Shown piece after piece: positions 30,200-42,715 of a DNA stretch of 64,000 bases. The translations under genes were made by a program, and so were the position numbers. The notes under the pieces were generated by a model that was not told where the DNA came from, did not search any database, and saw nothing but the letters and a program-made list of their open reading frames with translations. The DNA is from Phyllostachys edulis (taxonomy: Eukaryota > Streptophyta > Magnoliopsida > Poales > Poaceae): positions 104,910,826-104,974,825 of the forward strand of contig CM070546.1 of NCBI GenBank assembly GCA_036346405.1. The letters run 5' to 3'. Position 1 is the first letter of the stretch, and each line of letters opens with the position of its first letter.

Positions 30200-33130
30200 T
30201 TGGCAGCATAATCGATGAACGACCTACATGATTCCAAAACGTTATCCTCGGCCATTTCAAACGAATTAAGACTACAGTAGAGTTATGTATAGAGGAAATG
30301 AGTATACCTCTCAAGTATTCCTCTCAGAATGCTGAAATTGTGTTCGCTACGGAGTAGGGAATCAAGGTATATCACATGGTTCCTCTTTGGTATAATGACT
30401 AAGAGGATCCAGTGGTACCTACTCATTTATGTCGCTATAGACATTAAACCTAAGTTCGTGCTGTGTATAAAGTACAAATGAAATTTATAGAGCAAGTAGT
30501 GACACTTACCCCTCATTGTAGGGCACCACTATGTACTTCATGTTCTTCTGACGAAGCAATGACTGCGCTATGTATTTCTCGACGAAGGTCGAGTCTGCTT
30601 GGATGGTTTGCAATGATACCACATGTGGGTCGAGGAAACCCACCGGTTCTTTCTATTCCCGGACATTTTTCATCATGTATCTATACATAAGCAATGAGTT
30701 GTGATATTTATCGGTAGTACGTAAATGTAGAACTTGATTGTACGCACTTACAGTGTCCAACATCGTAGAAGCGAGGCGTCGAGGCCAACGAGGTTGAATA
30801 GGTCATATAAGTCGTTGAAGCCCACGACGAAGTTGCCTAGCCCGTTGAGGAAATGCTTATGCTCGTATCTGATGGTGATTCCAATATCGCACCCCTTCTT
30901 TTGGGTCTTCTCCAAGTACCAGGCATGCAAAGCCTGACAAGCATATCCAGCGCGCCCTAATACTGCGTCGGAGCACAACGGTTTTTCGATGATGTAGTTC
31001 CCGGCTATCCCGGACTTCCTAGACTTGGGAGGCGCCTTAACGTTCGTCGGTTTCGATTTGGCCTTAAGGATTGGCAACGTCTTCCTACGAGACGACTCGG
31101 GACCCGATACGACGTCACACTTTTCTTGTTCCTTCGGCGTCTTCTCCACGGGAACTGATAAGGTGGCATTTTAAGGCAAAATATGAGGTGGAGTCATCGA
31201 GGATCCCATTGGAGAGAAATGGTCGTGTTGAGATCGTGGCACTGTTGGGTCCAAGACGATGTCCTTCTTGGGCCGCTAGATAAAAGTGTGCACGACATCC
31301 CCTAGTGTTGTGATCTCTTTGTTCGGGCGAATCTCTAGCAGGACGGCCATGAAATGTTCATGTACCATGTCCACCTCCACCCTGGCGTAACCCTGCGCCA
31401 CCTGGACACCGTGCTGCACTACCCCTTCCTAGTATGGATGCACCATCCCCCGCCCAGCCTCAATAGAAATAGACCCAACTATCCTCACTTGGAGCTTGCA
31501 GCGCGTCGGCTCCTACAAAACGATACACAATTAGCTAAGGCTAACTATAGGTCTATCTTTGGTGCATTCCATAGATGTACATTACCTTGATGTCGTCTAT
31601 CGGAAAGTGGACATCGTCATGTTCAGAATTATGCATGGACGCGACGCTACTCCGATGTCGAGCAGGACTAGCTCCCAAATTAATAGGGGCGGCTTACGAC
31701 TGGCTCAAGAGTTGATTCATTTGATCCTGCAATGCTGCTAGCTTTCCTTCAAATTTTTCAGTAATCATCTGTACCAACTGGTCCTCGTGCTCGGCCTTGG
31801 ATCTCTTCCTAATCCTATACGCATGAGTCGTCATGAATCCATGACTCCAAGGCACGTTAACCCCAAGGCCTCACGCATCGACCGGGTGCTTCTTGTTTCC
31901 CAAGGCCGTAGATAGTATATACTTCTCCTTGTCTGCTTGGAAGGAGCCTTGGGAAGTTTGGACAGACAATTCACGCTGCAAGAGGTCATCATGTTATTAT
32001 AGACACTATGAAGTTATGGACTTATTAACTAGGGAGTTCGACATATTTACCACATGTTGGGACACTTCCTGGTCTGTCGGGTTTGTGAAAGAGATGCTGC
32101 CCAAAGACGAGACTTTTGCCCTCGCTTGTAACCAGGCTAGGGAACGCGGGTCTATGACATCAGGAAACGCGTTCTCCTCCTGTGCCGCCCATTCCTCGTA
32201 TTTACCCGTGTACCCAGCGGTGCCGAGTCTGTGTGGGTGAGTGTTTCGTGTCTGGAGAGCTTTGTGCGCCACACTTTCCTCCTTAAATTTGGCCGTCGTC
32301 TTCATAGCCGCAAAGGCGTCCCATGTTTCCCGCGTCAAGAATCCATACTTCGAGAAGGGCGTCTGACCTGTGTTCACGTACTTCGTGACAAGAATGCTCT
32401 TGAAGGTCCTCCACGATTTATCGATCGTGAGCATCGCCGTCTGTTCCACGCGTGCCATGTCTGCTTCTGGGATAGTGAACTTGCTTAAAAGTTCTGTCCA
32501 CAGCGCGCCTCTCGCTTCTTCCGTCAGATCCTTCCACCTTGGTGTGGTGATGGGGACCCGTTTCCTTGCAAGTATCCCGCAGGTGGTCCGGAATCTCGCC
32601 GCTGAGCTCTTGGGACGAAGAGGGACCCCAAACTCACTGACCTCCGTAATGACCAGTCGGCCCACAGGCATTTTAGATTCTCCTCTGCCATCTCGCTTTC
32701 GTATCATTATCGTCGACGGATTAGGCGGTGTCGGTGACGATGGCGAAGACGGTGCCTCTGTCATCTCATGCGGTTCGGTGATTTGCGGCGAAGACGGTGC
32801 CTCGCTAATCGTGGCGCGCTTGGCGATGCAATGAAGACGATAAGGCTCGCCATCTCGCTTACTTGATTGAAATGCTAAACATATTAGCAAAATTGCATAA
32901 TTATTTCCAACATAGATAATTGTGGATAGAGCATAGTTCCCTAACCAATTAAATGACACAATAGTCATAAGACTAAGAAAATCAATCAAGTCATTTAAAA
33001 GGAACAATAAGTGTACACTTAAAATCAGCATAAAGCTAAGATTTGATTGTATGATTATTGCTCTCAGAAAACTAGTTGCACAAGGTTTAACCTTGGCCAT
33101 CACAGCACTTATGTCCAATGTAATCATCAA
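30200..33130 (-). pseudogene. CACTA second ORF: Transposase_24, DUF8039-like and Ulp1-like protease
   Basis: Minus strand. The frame 33130-32006 encodes a proline-rich start and then WKDLTEEARGALWTELLSKF, IDKSWRTFKSILVTKYVN and NTHPHRLGTAGYTGKYEEW, the Transposase_24 (Ptta/En/Spm) pattern. Around 31390-31260 the frame reads LEIRPNKEITTLGDVVHTFI, as in DUF8039. The frame 31149-30748 ends LNGLGNFVVGFNDLYDLFNL and DASLLRCW, which normally precedes the C48 domain. Then 30660-30330 gives VGFLDPHVVSLQTIQAD, YIAQSLLRQKNMKYIVVPY and HWILLVIIPKRNHVIYLDS, i.e. the His-Asp part of a Ulp1-like fold. The part with the catalytic cysteine is not seen before the LTR junction. Introns or shifts separate the pieces; I judge it inactive. 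Confidence 0.75.
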
Positions 33131-33505
33131 TTGAATATGGCAATTTATAGATTAGGCCTTGAGTTCAATTTACAACTTGCTATTCAAATCAACCAGATTC
33201 AAGCAAATTTACTCAACTTAACCTATTTGGACCACAGAGTAGAGATCAACTAAATACACGGATAACAAAAAAGAAGGCAATCAAAAGATACGTAATAAAG
33301 AAGAAGAATTGAATGATAGAACTACAGGAACAGCAGGTATAACAGGTTGAAATAAATTGCTCAAAGTTATTGGAATTAGCTAGACAATGTACAACTCAAG
33401 GCTTAATCTATATACCAATTCACATTCAATTTCATTTTCTATGACAATTCATCACCGAGCAGATCAAAGAACCCACCAATCACAGATCACATATTTCAAC
33501 TAGCA

Positions 33506-33508
<3 letters not shown>

Positions 33509-33563
<55 letters not shown>
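33509..33563. repeat. (TA)n microsatellite
   Basis: About 27 uninterrupted TA units. Confidence 0.95.
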
Positions 33564-33566
<3 letters not shown>

Positions 33567-34129
33567 TATATATATGCATGTATATGCAAAGAGACAAAGG
33601 TACGATATGTTGAAATACTCACAACGGCGATGGTACTCAAAACCACCGAGAAGATCAACAGACAAGGCACGAGGGAGGACCAAATTAACATAATCAAATG
33701 TAAATCATTCAAGTCATTTAAATTGATTGAAATGCTAAACATGTATAACTAGACATTCATATATCGGGTATAAAAAACAAAGTGCAAGCAGGGGATCATC
33801 AAACAACGGGACCGAACACACCATGAGGCAAGTGAGGTTATAGGAACTAAGGAAATCAGATGGTCCTCTGCTCATGTCTAGCACAGGAAAAGCTCATGAG
33901 GCAAATATAATAGTGTAAATATACATTGATTCATGACAAACCTGAGCACAAAATTTGAAAATGTAATAGCGAAGTAGTGCTCGTTGACTCTAAGAACTTA
34001 CAACTGTAATCTGTGAAGGGCGCAGGTTAAGCAAAGCGCACGCTAATGAATGTTGCCCATAGAATCCAAAGGAGGCGCGAGGGAGTACCGGAGGAAGCAC
34101 TGGAGCCGGCGCGCAGAGGGAAGAATCAA

Positions 34130-34320
34130 TGTTGGGGGTGGCGGCATCGAGGTCAGAAGCGGCGGTGTCGGAGGCAGCGAGGTCGGGGGCGGCCGTGCCG
34201 AGGTCAAAGGCGCCGAGGTCGGGGGTGGCGGTGTCGAGGTCGGAGGCGCCGAGGTCGGGGGCGCCTTGGTCGGAGGCGTCGAGGTCAGAGGCGCCGAGGT
34301 CGTAGTCGGCGGTGAACGGG
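34130..34320. repeat. GAGGTCGG(A/G)GGCG minisatellite
   Basis: A 15-24 bp unit containing GAGGTCGGGGGCGGC or GAGGTCGGAGGCGCC is repeated about 10 times. On the minus strand it gives a Pro-Pro-Thr-Ser-Ala-type protein repeat in an open frame (34474-34043), which I consider compositional. Confidence 0.8.
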
Positions 34321-35383
34321 CGAGCCCTAGAGGAGGCGAACTGATGCGGGGGGATGCCCGATCTTCACGACGTAGGATCGATGATAACTTTGGATCCGTG
34401 CAACCTGACGAACCGATGGCGCCAACCATCGCCAAAACAAAGAACTCGCGATAAAAGAATTCGCCCAACCACACGCCGTGATCCCGCTCTACCGATCACA
34501 CAAAGTAGACGATGTCGATGCTCCGCAAAACATAAGGGATCACAAGAACAACGGAACGGCACAACAGATTGGAACTCCCAATTCTAGTGGGGGCAAATAT
34601 TGCTCAAACCCTAGAATCAAGAATATATTGATATCTCAGATAAAATTGTCGTTCCTCACATAGCGGTATAACGTCGTTTTTAATAGGCTACAACGAACTG
34701 CGCACAAAAAGGTAAGTCAAGCAAACCGTAAAACGGACTCGAGAGTTTTGGTATTAAACTAATTACATGGCCCTACTGACCACATATTTTGGTGCTTAGC
34801 AAGGAAAGGAATCACATGCATGCAACCCATCCACGTTACACACATGCATGCACCCTTTTCACTAAAGCATCTCACGCACACACTTGCATGCCAACTTTAT
34901 TTAATATACTAGCAAGAAAACCAAGCCCATATTCCATGCATGCTCAAGATGCAAAGATGGACGTGGTTATCACGCCTTGATGATATTTCGGTTTGCTTGT
35001 GGGACCCGTGCCTTGATGACATCTCCTCCTTGATGCAAAGAGCAACCTCCGCCGCCTCCACGTGATGCAAAGAGCAGCCTCTGCTGCATGTATGTGTCTC
35101 GCGTCTGTCAGTATGTATGTTCTCGCATGCGGTACCACACCGAGAGGAATAACCAACCCAAGCGAACCGAGAAAGCGAAGAGATCGAGTTGATTCTTTCA
35201 GGTTCCAAAATCTCCTCACGTATAAACCTAAGAATAATTAAAATACTAGCATTAGGTAGTAACCAGTTCTCATATAAATTAAAATCAAATTCAACTAGGA
35301 GCGAGTTCACCTGTTGATTAATCCTTTTAGCTCGTGCTTGTGTAATCAGTCCAATCGGCGGGATGTCCTCATCACGAACGAGC

Positions 35384-35531
35384 GTGCGAGAGCCTAAGGG
35401 GCGCGGGAGAGGAAGTGACGAGTAAGAGCAAAACCGCGTAGTCGGCGGTGAATGGGCGAGCCCTAGAGGAGGCGAACAAGCGCGCGAGAGCCTAAGGGGC
35501 ACGTGAGAGGAAGTGACGAGTAAGAGCAAAA
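35384..35531 (+). repeat. 91-bp tandem duplication
   Basis: GAGAGCCTAAGGGGC(G/A)CG and AGGAAGTGACGAGTAAGAGC occur at 35388 and again at 35479, with nearly identical bases in between. Confidence 0.75.
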
Positions 35532-35559
35532 CCCTAGCGGTTCCCTCCTTATGAAAAGG

Positions 35560-35725
35560 CTATCACAGATGGTTTCCTAATAGAACCATCTGTGATACGT
35601 TCCATATCACAGACGGTTCTAGTAAAAAACCGTCTGTGATAAACTCATATCACGCATTTATTTCTAAATAGAACCGTCAGGATTTCATATCACTGCAGCG
35701 GTTCTATTATGGAACCGCTCGCGAT
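35560..35725. repeat. Internal cluster of ATCACAGACGGTT subterminal-type repeats
   Basis: ATCACAGA(C/T)GGTT and its inverse AACC(G/A)TCTGTGAT occur about seven times, some decayed. The same motif forms the array at 40484-40870. No CACTA-type end lies beside this cluster, so it is either an internal repeat block or the remnant of a lost transposon end. Confidence 0.75.
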
Positions 35726-36810
35726 AACTCGCATCCTCGCCGACAAATGAACAAGTCTCTTCATCTTCCCGCATGTGTCTTTTCGTCTCACGATCGCACA
35801 GCTTCGTCTCTTCGTTTTCCAACGTCGCTACAACTCCCAAATATCTCTTCGTCTCCCGCTCTGGCTTTAGTACTTGTTCTATAAATAGCTATCCCCTTCT
35901 ACAACGAATTTCACACAACCTCCTTGATCCCTTTTCTCCACAAACTCCAAATGGCTTCCCCTCTCGTGTCAGCTGTATTGGCTTACCATGTGCTTCTTTA
36001 CTCGCACCTCTCTTTACGCAACCTGGCCCAAGCTGCGAACAAGCTTTCCATTCGCAATGTCATCCGTTGTAGGCCCTCCGATCTATCGGAGAGCATAGCG
36101 GTCATCATCTGTCGACTGGAGCTCCTCCTCAGACGAACCAATGCGAGGGTCCGTGGCATCCAGTGAGTAAACCTCATCGTGAAGATCGTCCTATGGAACT
36201 ACTTGGTCCGCACTGAGGATGCGGTCCGAAGAGTCGAGGACGACATTCGAATTGCAGGAGAGCGGGTCGATCTCGCCGAGACGGAGGAGACAAGGGCTGA
36301 TGGCCTCTGGGCTATATGGGGCTTGGTTGCGGAGTCCGAACGGCTGCAAGCATGAATCGAGCGTGCAAGGTCGCAGGTGGAGGCGTTTCATCTGACAGTC
36401 GCTGATCCTGCCACCACTGAAGCCGACGAGAAGGCTTATGAAGATTTGAAGGCTAAGATGGGATCACTAATCCTTTTTTATCGTCTGTGATGTAAAAAGG
36501 ATATGGTCTTTTAGCGCATAATATTATCCTTCCACATTACTATGGGTTGTGTTTCAAATGTATGAAAATGAGGATAATTTAAAACTTTTGATGCATCATT
36601 GTTGTTATTTGAAATTTCTGGAAATTCTTTCCAAAGAATTGTTGATTTCAAAACTAAATGCTTTAATTGACTAGAAGTAAAACAATTTAAAACTTTGACA
36701 TCAATATCAAAGATGACAGGTTCATAACATATTAACACATGACAATTCCACGTTGACATCAAAATATATGAGAGATTACAAGTCCATAACACATGGTGTT
36801 ATGGAATAAG
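35726..36810. other. CACTA interior between repeat cluster and transposase
   Basis: Contains a plus-strand frame (35773-36072) and matching minus-strand frame without family motifs. No support for a gene other than its openness. AT-rich from 36480. Confidence 0.4.
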
Positions 36811-39800
36811 TTAATTACAATGGAGTAAATTCTTCATTAAATATAGCCCTTCTTGATGATCGACGCGCATATAGCTAGCTTCCTGACTGGGTTCTTCCTC
36901 GAGCCTGATGCCGTCTCCGAAAGGAGGCAACTCGTCAAATTGATTGTATTCTTCCTCGTCCACTACATTCTCAACTCCGACAATCCTCCTTTTTCCATGA
37001 AGAACTACGTGGCGCTTCTTATTTTCCGGGTCGGTTACATAGAAAACTTGAACAACTTGGTTAGCTAGTACGAATGGTTCGTCTTTGTATCCGACACGTT
37101 CGAGATCCACGGTAGTGACGTCGTACTTGTCGACTTTCACCTGTGGGAGATGGACCCAACGGCACAGAAATAGGGGGATCTTGAAAAGCACGTAGTCGAG
37201 CTCCCATATCTCCTCAATTTGCCCATTGTAGGAGCTCCTCAGCCCATCGGTACTGAATGCATCTATGCGACACCGCTGTTACGGATCAGGCTCTTCCTAT
37301 CTTGCCAGCCAGATAAAATGTGTACCCATTTATATCGTATCCTTGCCATGTGATAATTGTAAATTGTGACCCTTGTGCCAACCATAGTAACGTATCATCA
37401 CTTGATGACCTCCCAGTGATTCACACATTTAACCATTCGTTGAACCGACGGTTGTGCTCTCTCGTGATCCAAACCTCCGACCGGTCTGGATTCTGTTGGC
37501 ATACCATGTCTTTGTGCTCGTCGATGTACGGGGACACTTGGGTCATGTGTTGCAAGACCGTGAAATAGGCTTGAGCGTACGTATCCAGATCGGGAGTGAT
37601 TGATTTCCTTCCGATGGTCCCGATACCATCCAGTCTCCCTTCATGACGAGATAGAGGCACACCTATTGGATCCACCTGAGCCATGTAGTCGACGCAGAAC
37701 TCAATGACCTCTTTCGTTGCATAACCTTCAATGATGCTGCCCTCCGGTCGAGATCGATTCCGTACGTAGGACTTGAGAATTCCCATGTACCTCTCGAACG
37801 GATACATATGACGTAGGAACACAGGGCCGCATATCTTTATCTCTTTCACAAGGTGAACAATGAGATGGACCATGTCTAGTCCTTGGGGATCGATGACCTT
37901 CTGAGTAATTGAGTTGAAGAAATAACACAGCCTCAAGATTGCCACTCGGACCTTGTTCAACAAGATACTCCTAATTGCAACAGGAAGCATTTGTGTCATC
38001 AGCACATGACAATCATGAGACTTCATACCAATTAATTTCAAATCTTGCATAGAAACAAGTTTCTTAATGTTAGCGGAGTAACCATACGGGACTTTCACAC
38101 CATGCAAGCTCTGACATAGTTCATTTCTCTTGGCCTTGGACAGAGTGTAGCAAGCTGGGGTAAGGTACGTTCGTCCTGTATCGGTCTCTTTCGGTGCTAA
38201 CTCGGTCCTTATGTTCATATCGACCAAGTCATGCCGTGCGTTAACACCATCCTTTTTTTTGCCACTAATGTTCAGTAAGAGACCAATCAAGCTATCACAT
38301 ACATTCTTCTCCACGTGCATGACGTTGATGCAGTGGTGAACTTCTGAGTGCTCCCAATAAGGCAAGTTCCAAAAAATTTACCGCTTCTTCCAGATGTTCT
38401 TCTGACGGGTTCTTAATTTACGTCCCTTCCCAAACACAACATCGATATCCTTAACCATATCATAGACCTCTTTCCTCTAAAAGCCCTTGAGCCGAACCGT
38501 CCTCCTTATTTCCGCTTAATTGTTTCTTCATCTTTCGGTATGGGTGACTCTCGAAGGAACCTCTGAAGGACGATATACACGTTTTTTGTGAGTTGTTCAA
38601 ACCATACACTCTCCGTAGCATCTAAGCAGTGCGGATAGGTTTTGGCTCCTTTTGTACTGAAGCCCGACAGGTTACCAAGGGCAGAAAAATCATTGATGGT
38701 GCAGAACAACATGGTGCGTAAAGTGAAGTTCTCTCATTTGTACGCATCCCATATCTGTACCCCTTCGTTCCACAGTGTCACAAGATCTTCCAGCAATGGT
38801 GCTAGGTACACATCAATATCATTCTCAGGTTGCATCGGCCCTTGGATAAGTAGTGACATTAAAATGTACTTCCGCTTCATACACAGCCAAGGAGGAAGGT
38901 TGTACATGCATAGATTCATAGGCCAGGTGCTATGTCGGCTGCTCATGTTGCCGAAAGGATTCATTCCATCTGTACTCAACCCTAACCTTATGTTCCTGGG
39001 TTATGCACCGAACTCTTCGAAGCTCCGATCGAAGTTTCTCCACTGGGCATAATCAGCAGGGTGTCTTAACTTTTCATCTTTCTTACGCTCCTCCGAGTGC
39101 CAACGCACCAATCTTGCCTCCTTTGGGTTCGCAAATAAACGCTTCAAATGTGGGATCACAGGTAGATACCACAACATCTTAGCAGGAGGTCCTTGCTTCA
39201 TCTTAGCAGTATTCTGACGCTTGTATCGGGATGCTTTGCACACGGAACATACATGCATGTCTGCATACTCTTTATGGTAGAGGATACAATCGTTCGGACA
39301 TGCATGTATTCTTTCTACTTCCATTCCCAATGGACAAAGAACCTTTTTTTGCTTGGTAGGTGGTGCTGGGCAACACATTTCCCTCCGGAAGAATGTCCGC
39401 TAGGAGACCTAACAACGCCGTGAAACTCTTATCGGACCAACCATTGCTTGCCTTCAATTTAAGCAGTTCAATCACAGTTGACAACCTTGTGTATTCCGGC
39501 TTGCAGCCAGGGAACAAAGGTCTCACCGAGTCCTCCCTTAAGCCCTCGAATTTACAAAACTCTCTCACACTGTAGTTCTCTTCTGCATCGCGTAGCATCT
39601 GATCCAGATTGTCATCGTGCGACCTATCCTCATCAAAAGCACAGTCCACATCCGGCATATCGTTGACTTCCTCGGCAATGTCGTCATTATTAACTTCCGG
39701 TATAATCTGCTCTTCATTGTGACTGGTCCAACATGTATACCCTTTTTTGAAACCCCTTCGAATCAAGTGCGCTTCGATCTACACCGAGTTGTTAAATATT

Positions 39801-39952
39801 TTCAGATTACCGCAGCAATCAATGCATGGACAGTATGTAAAATTTATCCCCTTCTTCAACATATCCTGCTCGGCAGCTCTTCTAAAAGCAACCACGCCAT
39901 TAATGTACTCTTGACTCACACGGTTCACACCGTACATCCATTTTCGGTCCAT
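36811..39952 (-). pseudogene. CACTA TNP2-type transposase
   Basis: Minus strand, start codon at 39952: MDRKWMYGVNRVSQEYINGV begins a transposase-associated zinc domain (CPCIDCCGN follows), broken by one TAG at 39781. Then come GFKKGYTCWTSHNEE and a 39766-39272 frame with IELLKLKASNGWSDKSFTAL. After a shift, CPNDCILYHKEYADMHVC and MLWYLPVIPHLKRLFANP, the TNP2 core, follow. The frame 38365-37421 holds the DUF4218 part: VMHVEKNVCDSLIGLLLNI, MKSHDCHVLMTQMLPVAIR and MYPFERYMGILKSYVRNRSR. Last is DUF4216 (37191-36811): KDEPFVLANQVVQVFYVTD. Domain order is complete, but the stop and several frame changes, not all explicable as introns, make autonomous activity unlikely. Confidence 0.85.
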
Positions 39953-40483
39953 CTACGCTACGCATGTAACAAATTAGTGTCAAATTAGATTAATAAACCG
40001 CAAGTACGTACTCTTCCTATTCACCAAACATACTTAAATTGATTAGCTATTAATTTATAGCAAACATAAAGGGTTATAGATCGTTACCCTCGGAGCTCAC
40101 GAAGAAAATACGTTTCCTCTCCTTTCCTTCTGCTCTCTAAGGTGGCGAATGGGGGTGGAGGCACAAGAAGGTGCGAGTGGCGCAATGGGGAGGAGGCAAT
40201 GGGTGGAGGAGGCGCTTAGGGGGGTCCAACCTTCTCCTCTCTAAGCTGGCGCAACGGGGAGGAGCCGCAGGTTGGAGGAGCTAGGCGAGGCGGTGCATGG
40301 GGAGCAGCAGATCTAAGTGGAGCCAAAGCAGCGAGGTTGCGGCAGATCTGGTTGCTCCAAAGCAAGAGAGGTAGCAGAGAGGCGATGGCGGCTTGGCGCA
40401 AGTGTGGCGATGGGACACAGGCCTCTAGAGCGGCAGTGCGGCAGAGGCAGTGCGGCAGAGCGCAAGTTATATAATGCGAGGAT
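39953..40483. other. 5' region of the CACTA element
   Basis: Upstream of the transposase start on the minus strand. GC-rich, with purine-rich GGAGGAGGCGC-type repeats (40140-40260). It would contain the transposase promoter; no specific motif stands out. Confidence 0.4.
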
Positions 40484-40907
40484 ATCACAGATGGTTCTTA
40501 ATTAGAACCGTCTGTGATAACTAATTATCACAGACGGTTCTCAATGAGAACCATCTGTGTACTTATCACAGACGGTTCTTAATAAGAACTGTGCAGCGAT
40601 ATCAGCTTAATCACAAACGGTTCTGGTAGGAACCGCTCAGGATAATTCACAGATGGTTCCTTATAAGAACCGTCTGTGATTAGCTGGATTATCCCAGACG
40701 GTTTGTGGATAGAACCGTCTGTGATAATTCACAGACGGTGCTATTGACAAACCGTCTGTGATAATTAGTTATCACAGACGGTTCTAATTAAGAACTGTCT
40801 GTGATAGGTTGACAATGCAAATGCCGCATCCGGACAGACCCAACACAGACGGTTCCAAAGGAATCGTCTGTGATGGGGTGTTTACTATAGCCTATTTTGT
40901 AGTAGTG
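40484..40907. mobile_element. CACTA terminal region: palindromic subterminal array and terminal repeat
   Basis: About fourteen copies of ATCACAGACGGTTC and its inverse, often paired head-to-head into near-perfect hairpins around TTAATTA. The right end, read on the minus strand, is CACTACTACAAAATAGG (40907 inward), the canonical CACTA terminal inverted repeat. The junction lies inside a chromovirus RNase H sequence, with CAT (40908-40910) as the candidate 3-bp target duplication. Confidence 0.9.
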
Positions 40908-42640
40908 CATGCTCTAAAGATTTGGAGGCATTACCTCATCGGCAATTGGTGCGAAATCTACACCGATCACAAAAGCCTGAAGTATTTCTTCATGCAGCCA
41001 GATCTGAACCTAAGTCAATGAATATGGCTTGAGTTGATCAAGAATTATGACCTTGGCATTCATTACCACCCCAGTAAGGCCAACGTTGTAGCCGATGCTC
41101 TTAGCTAGACGCTTCACTGCATAAACGCGTCGATTGAAGCAAATCAACCAGCGTTGCATGAAGAGTTTCAGAAGTTAAAATTAGAAATGGTTGATGAAGG
41201 TTATTTTGCTGCTCTAGTGCTGCAACCTACCCTCGAATCACAAATCCAAGCCGCTCAACTCAAGGATCCATCGATCGCCGAAATCAAGCACGACTTGCAG
41301 GACAGCAAGAAATCAGAATTCACCGAGGACCTGAATGGATTGGTTATGCGTGGACAACAGCTCTATGTCCCGAATAATCACTATATCAAAGAGATAATCC
41401 TTCGAGAAGCTCATGATTTGCCACTCTCCATTCTCCATTCATTCCGGGAGTACCATGATGTATCGGGACCTCCGGAAGCAGTTCTGGTGGCTCAGTAAGA
41501 AGAGGGACATCGCTATGCATGTTGCCATACGATGTGTGTCAACGTGTTAAGGCAGAGCACCAGTGACCAGCGGGATTACTTCAGCCTCTGAATGTTCCCG
41601 AGTCGATATGGGATAAAATCGACATGGATTTCATAACTAGGCTGCCAAAGACCTGAAATGAACGTGATTCCATATGGGTTATTGTCAATCGTCTAACCAA
41701 GGTAGCTCACTTCATTCTGATTAGCACCACATATCATGGTGCCAAACTTGTAGAGCTTTACATGAACAACATCATCCGCATGCATAGTGTTCCAAAGACA
41801 ATAACCTATGATGGAGGTCCCCAGTTCACCTCATGGTTTTGGGATAGCATACATGAGCTGTTGGGAACCAAGCTATTCTTTAGCATGATATTCCACCCAC
41901 AAATGGGAGGTCAAACAGAGAGGGCAAATCAAAATTTGAAAGACATGTTACGGGCTTGCGTGCTGTCCTATAGCACGAACTGGGAGAAGTGCTTGGCGTT
42001 TGCCGAGTTTCCTACAACAATAGCTTCCAGTCAAGCCTTCAAATGTCACCATTCGAAGCATGCACTTTATGGAAGGAAGTGTAGAAAACCCCTATTCTGG
42101 AACAAGGTCGGTGATAGACAATTTTTTGGACCAACCATCATCCAAGAAGCACAAGAGCACGTTGACATAATAAAAGGGCGCATGAGGGAAGCACAATCGC
42201 GTCAAAAGAGCTATGCCGACCGTCACCACCATGAGCTAAGCTTTGAAGTGAACGATTATGTTTATCTCAAGGTTTCACCATTGCAAGGCATCCTCCATTT
42301 CCAAGTCCACGGGAAACTAGCAACTCGGTACATCGGACTGTACCTAATCGTTGAGAGGAAAGGCGAAGTGGCATACCAGTTAGAATTGCCACCCCAACTC
42401 TTAGATGTGCATGATGCCTTCCATGTGTCACAACTCAAGAAATGCCTTCGAACTCCAAATGAACTTGCTCAACTGGAAAACATCGATCTCCAATTGAATC
42501 TTTCTTATCGGGACACCCGATCTGAATTTTAGACGAAGCCATGTGACATACTTGTAGCCGTGCTATCAAGATGGTAAGAGTCTAGTGGAGCAACCAATCC
42601 AAAGACGAAGCAATGTGGGAATGAGAATATCATCTTAGAA
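40908..42640 (+). pseudogene. Gypsy chromovirus pol remnant: RNase H, integrase, chromodomain
   Basis: Directly after the CACTA end: HALKIWRHYLIGNWCEIYTD and HKSLKYFF (RNase H C-terminal part), then YHPSKANVVADALS. Next is the integrase: zinc-binding region in shifted frames, core IDMDFITRLPK at about 41620, and the open frame 41762-42532 with GGPQFTSWFWDSIHELLGT, HPQMGGQTERANQNLKDM and HDAFHVSQLKKCLRTPNE. A damaged chromodomain follows (RAIKMVRV, then EDHLRTEF-like text) to about 42640. Several stops occur where CGA (Arg) is expected, which fits C-to-T decay. Sequence upstream of the RNase H is missing. Confidence 0.88.
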
Positions 42641-42715
42641 CCGAATTTCCTTATTTCTTTACCGAGCCCACCGAATCTCGAGGATGAGATTCTTTGTAAG
42701 GGGGGGGGGTAGGTC

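Larger units (their letters stand above)
33131..35545. other. CACTA-associated non-coding stretch
   Basis: 2.4 kb without a recognisable family. It holds a TA microsatellite, a GC-rich minisatellite, a tandem duplication (separate entries) and a CATGCATGCA-rich patch near 34805-34900. The block GTAGTCGGCGGTGAA(C/T)GGGCGAGCC occurs at 34301 and again at 35438, so part of the stretch is duplicated. Confidence 0.5.

Noticed and set aside
33509..33563. TA repeat as a CRISPR-like or regulatory array
   Set aside because: A plain dinucleotide microsatellite with no unique spacers.
34043..34474. Pro-Pro-Thr-Ser-Ala repeat protein on the minus strand
   Set aside because: The frame is created by a 15-24 bp minisatellite; opposite-strand frames are equally long. 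No gene signals.
35542..40907. Simple complete CACTA element of 5.4 kb
   Set aside because: The left side lacks a CACTACTAC terminus next to the repeat cluster, and CACTA-type coding sequence continues to about 30.2 kb, so the left boundary cannot be set there.
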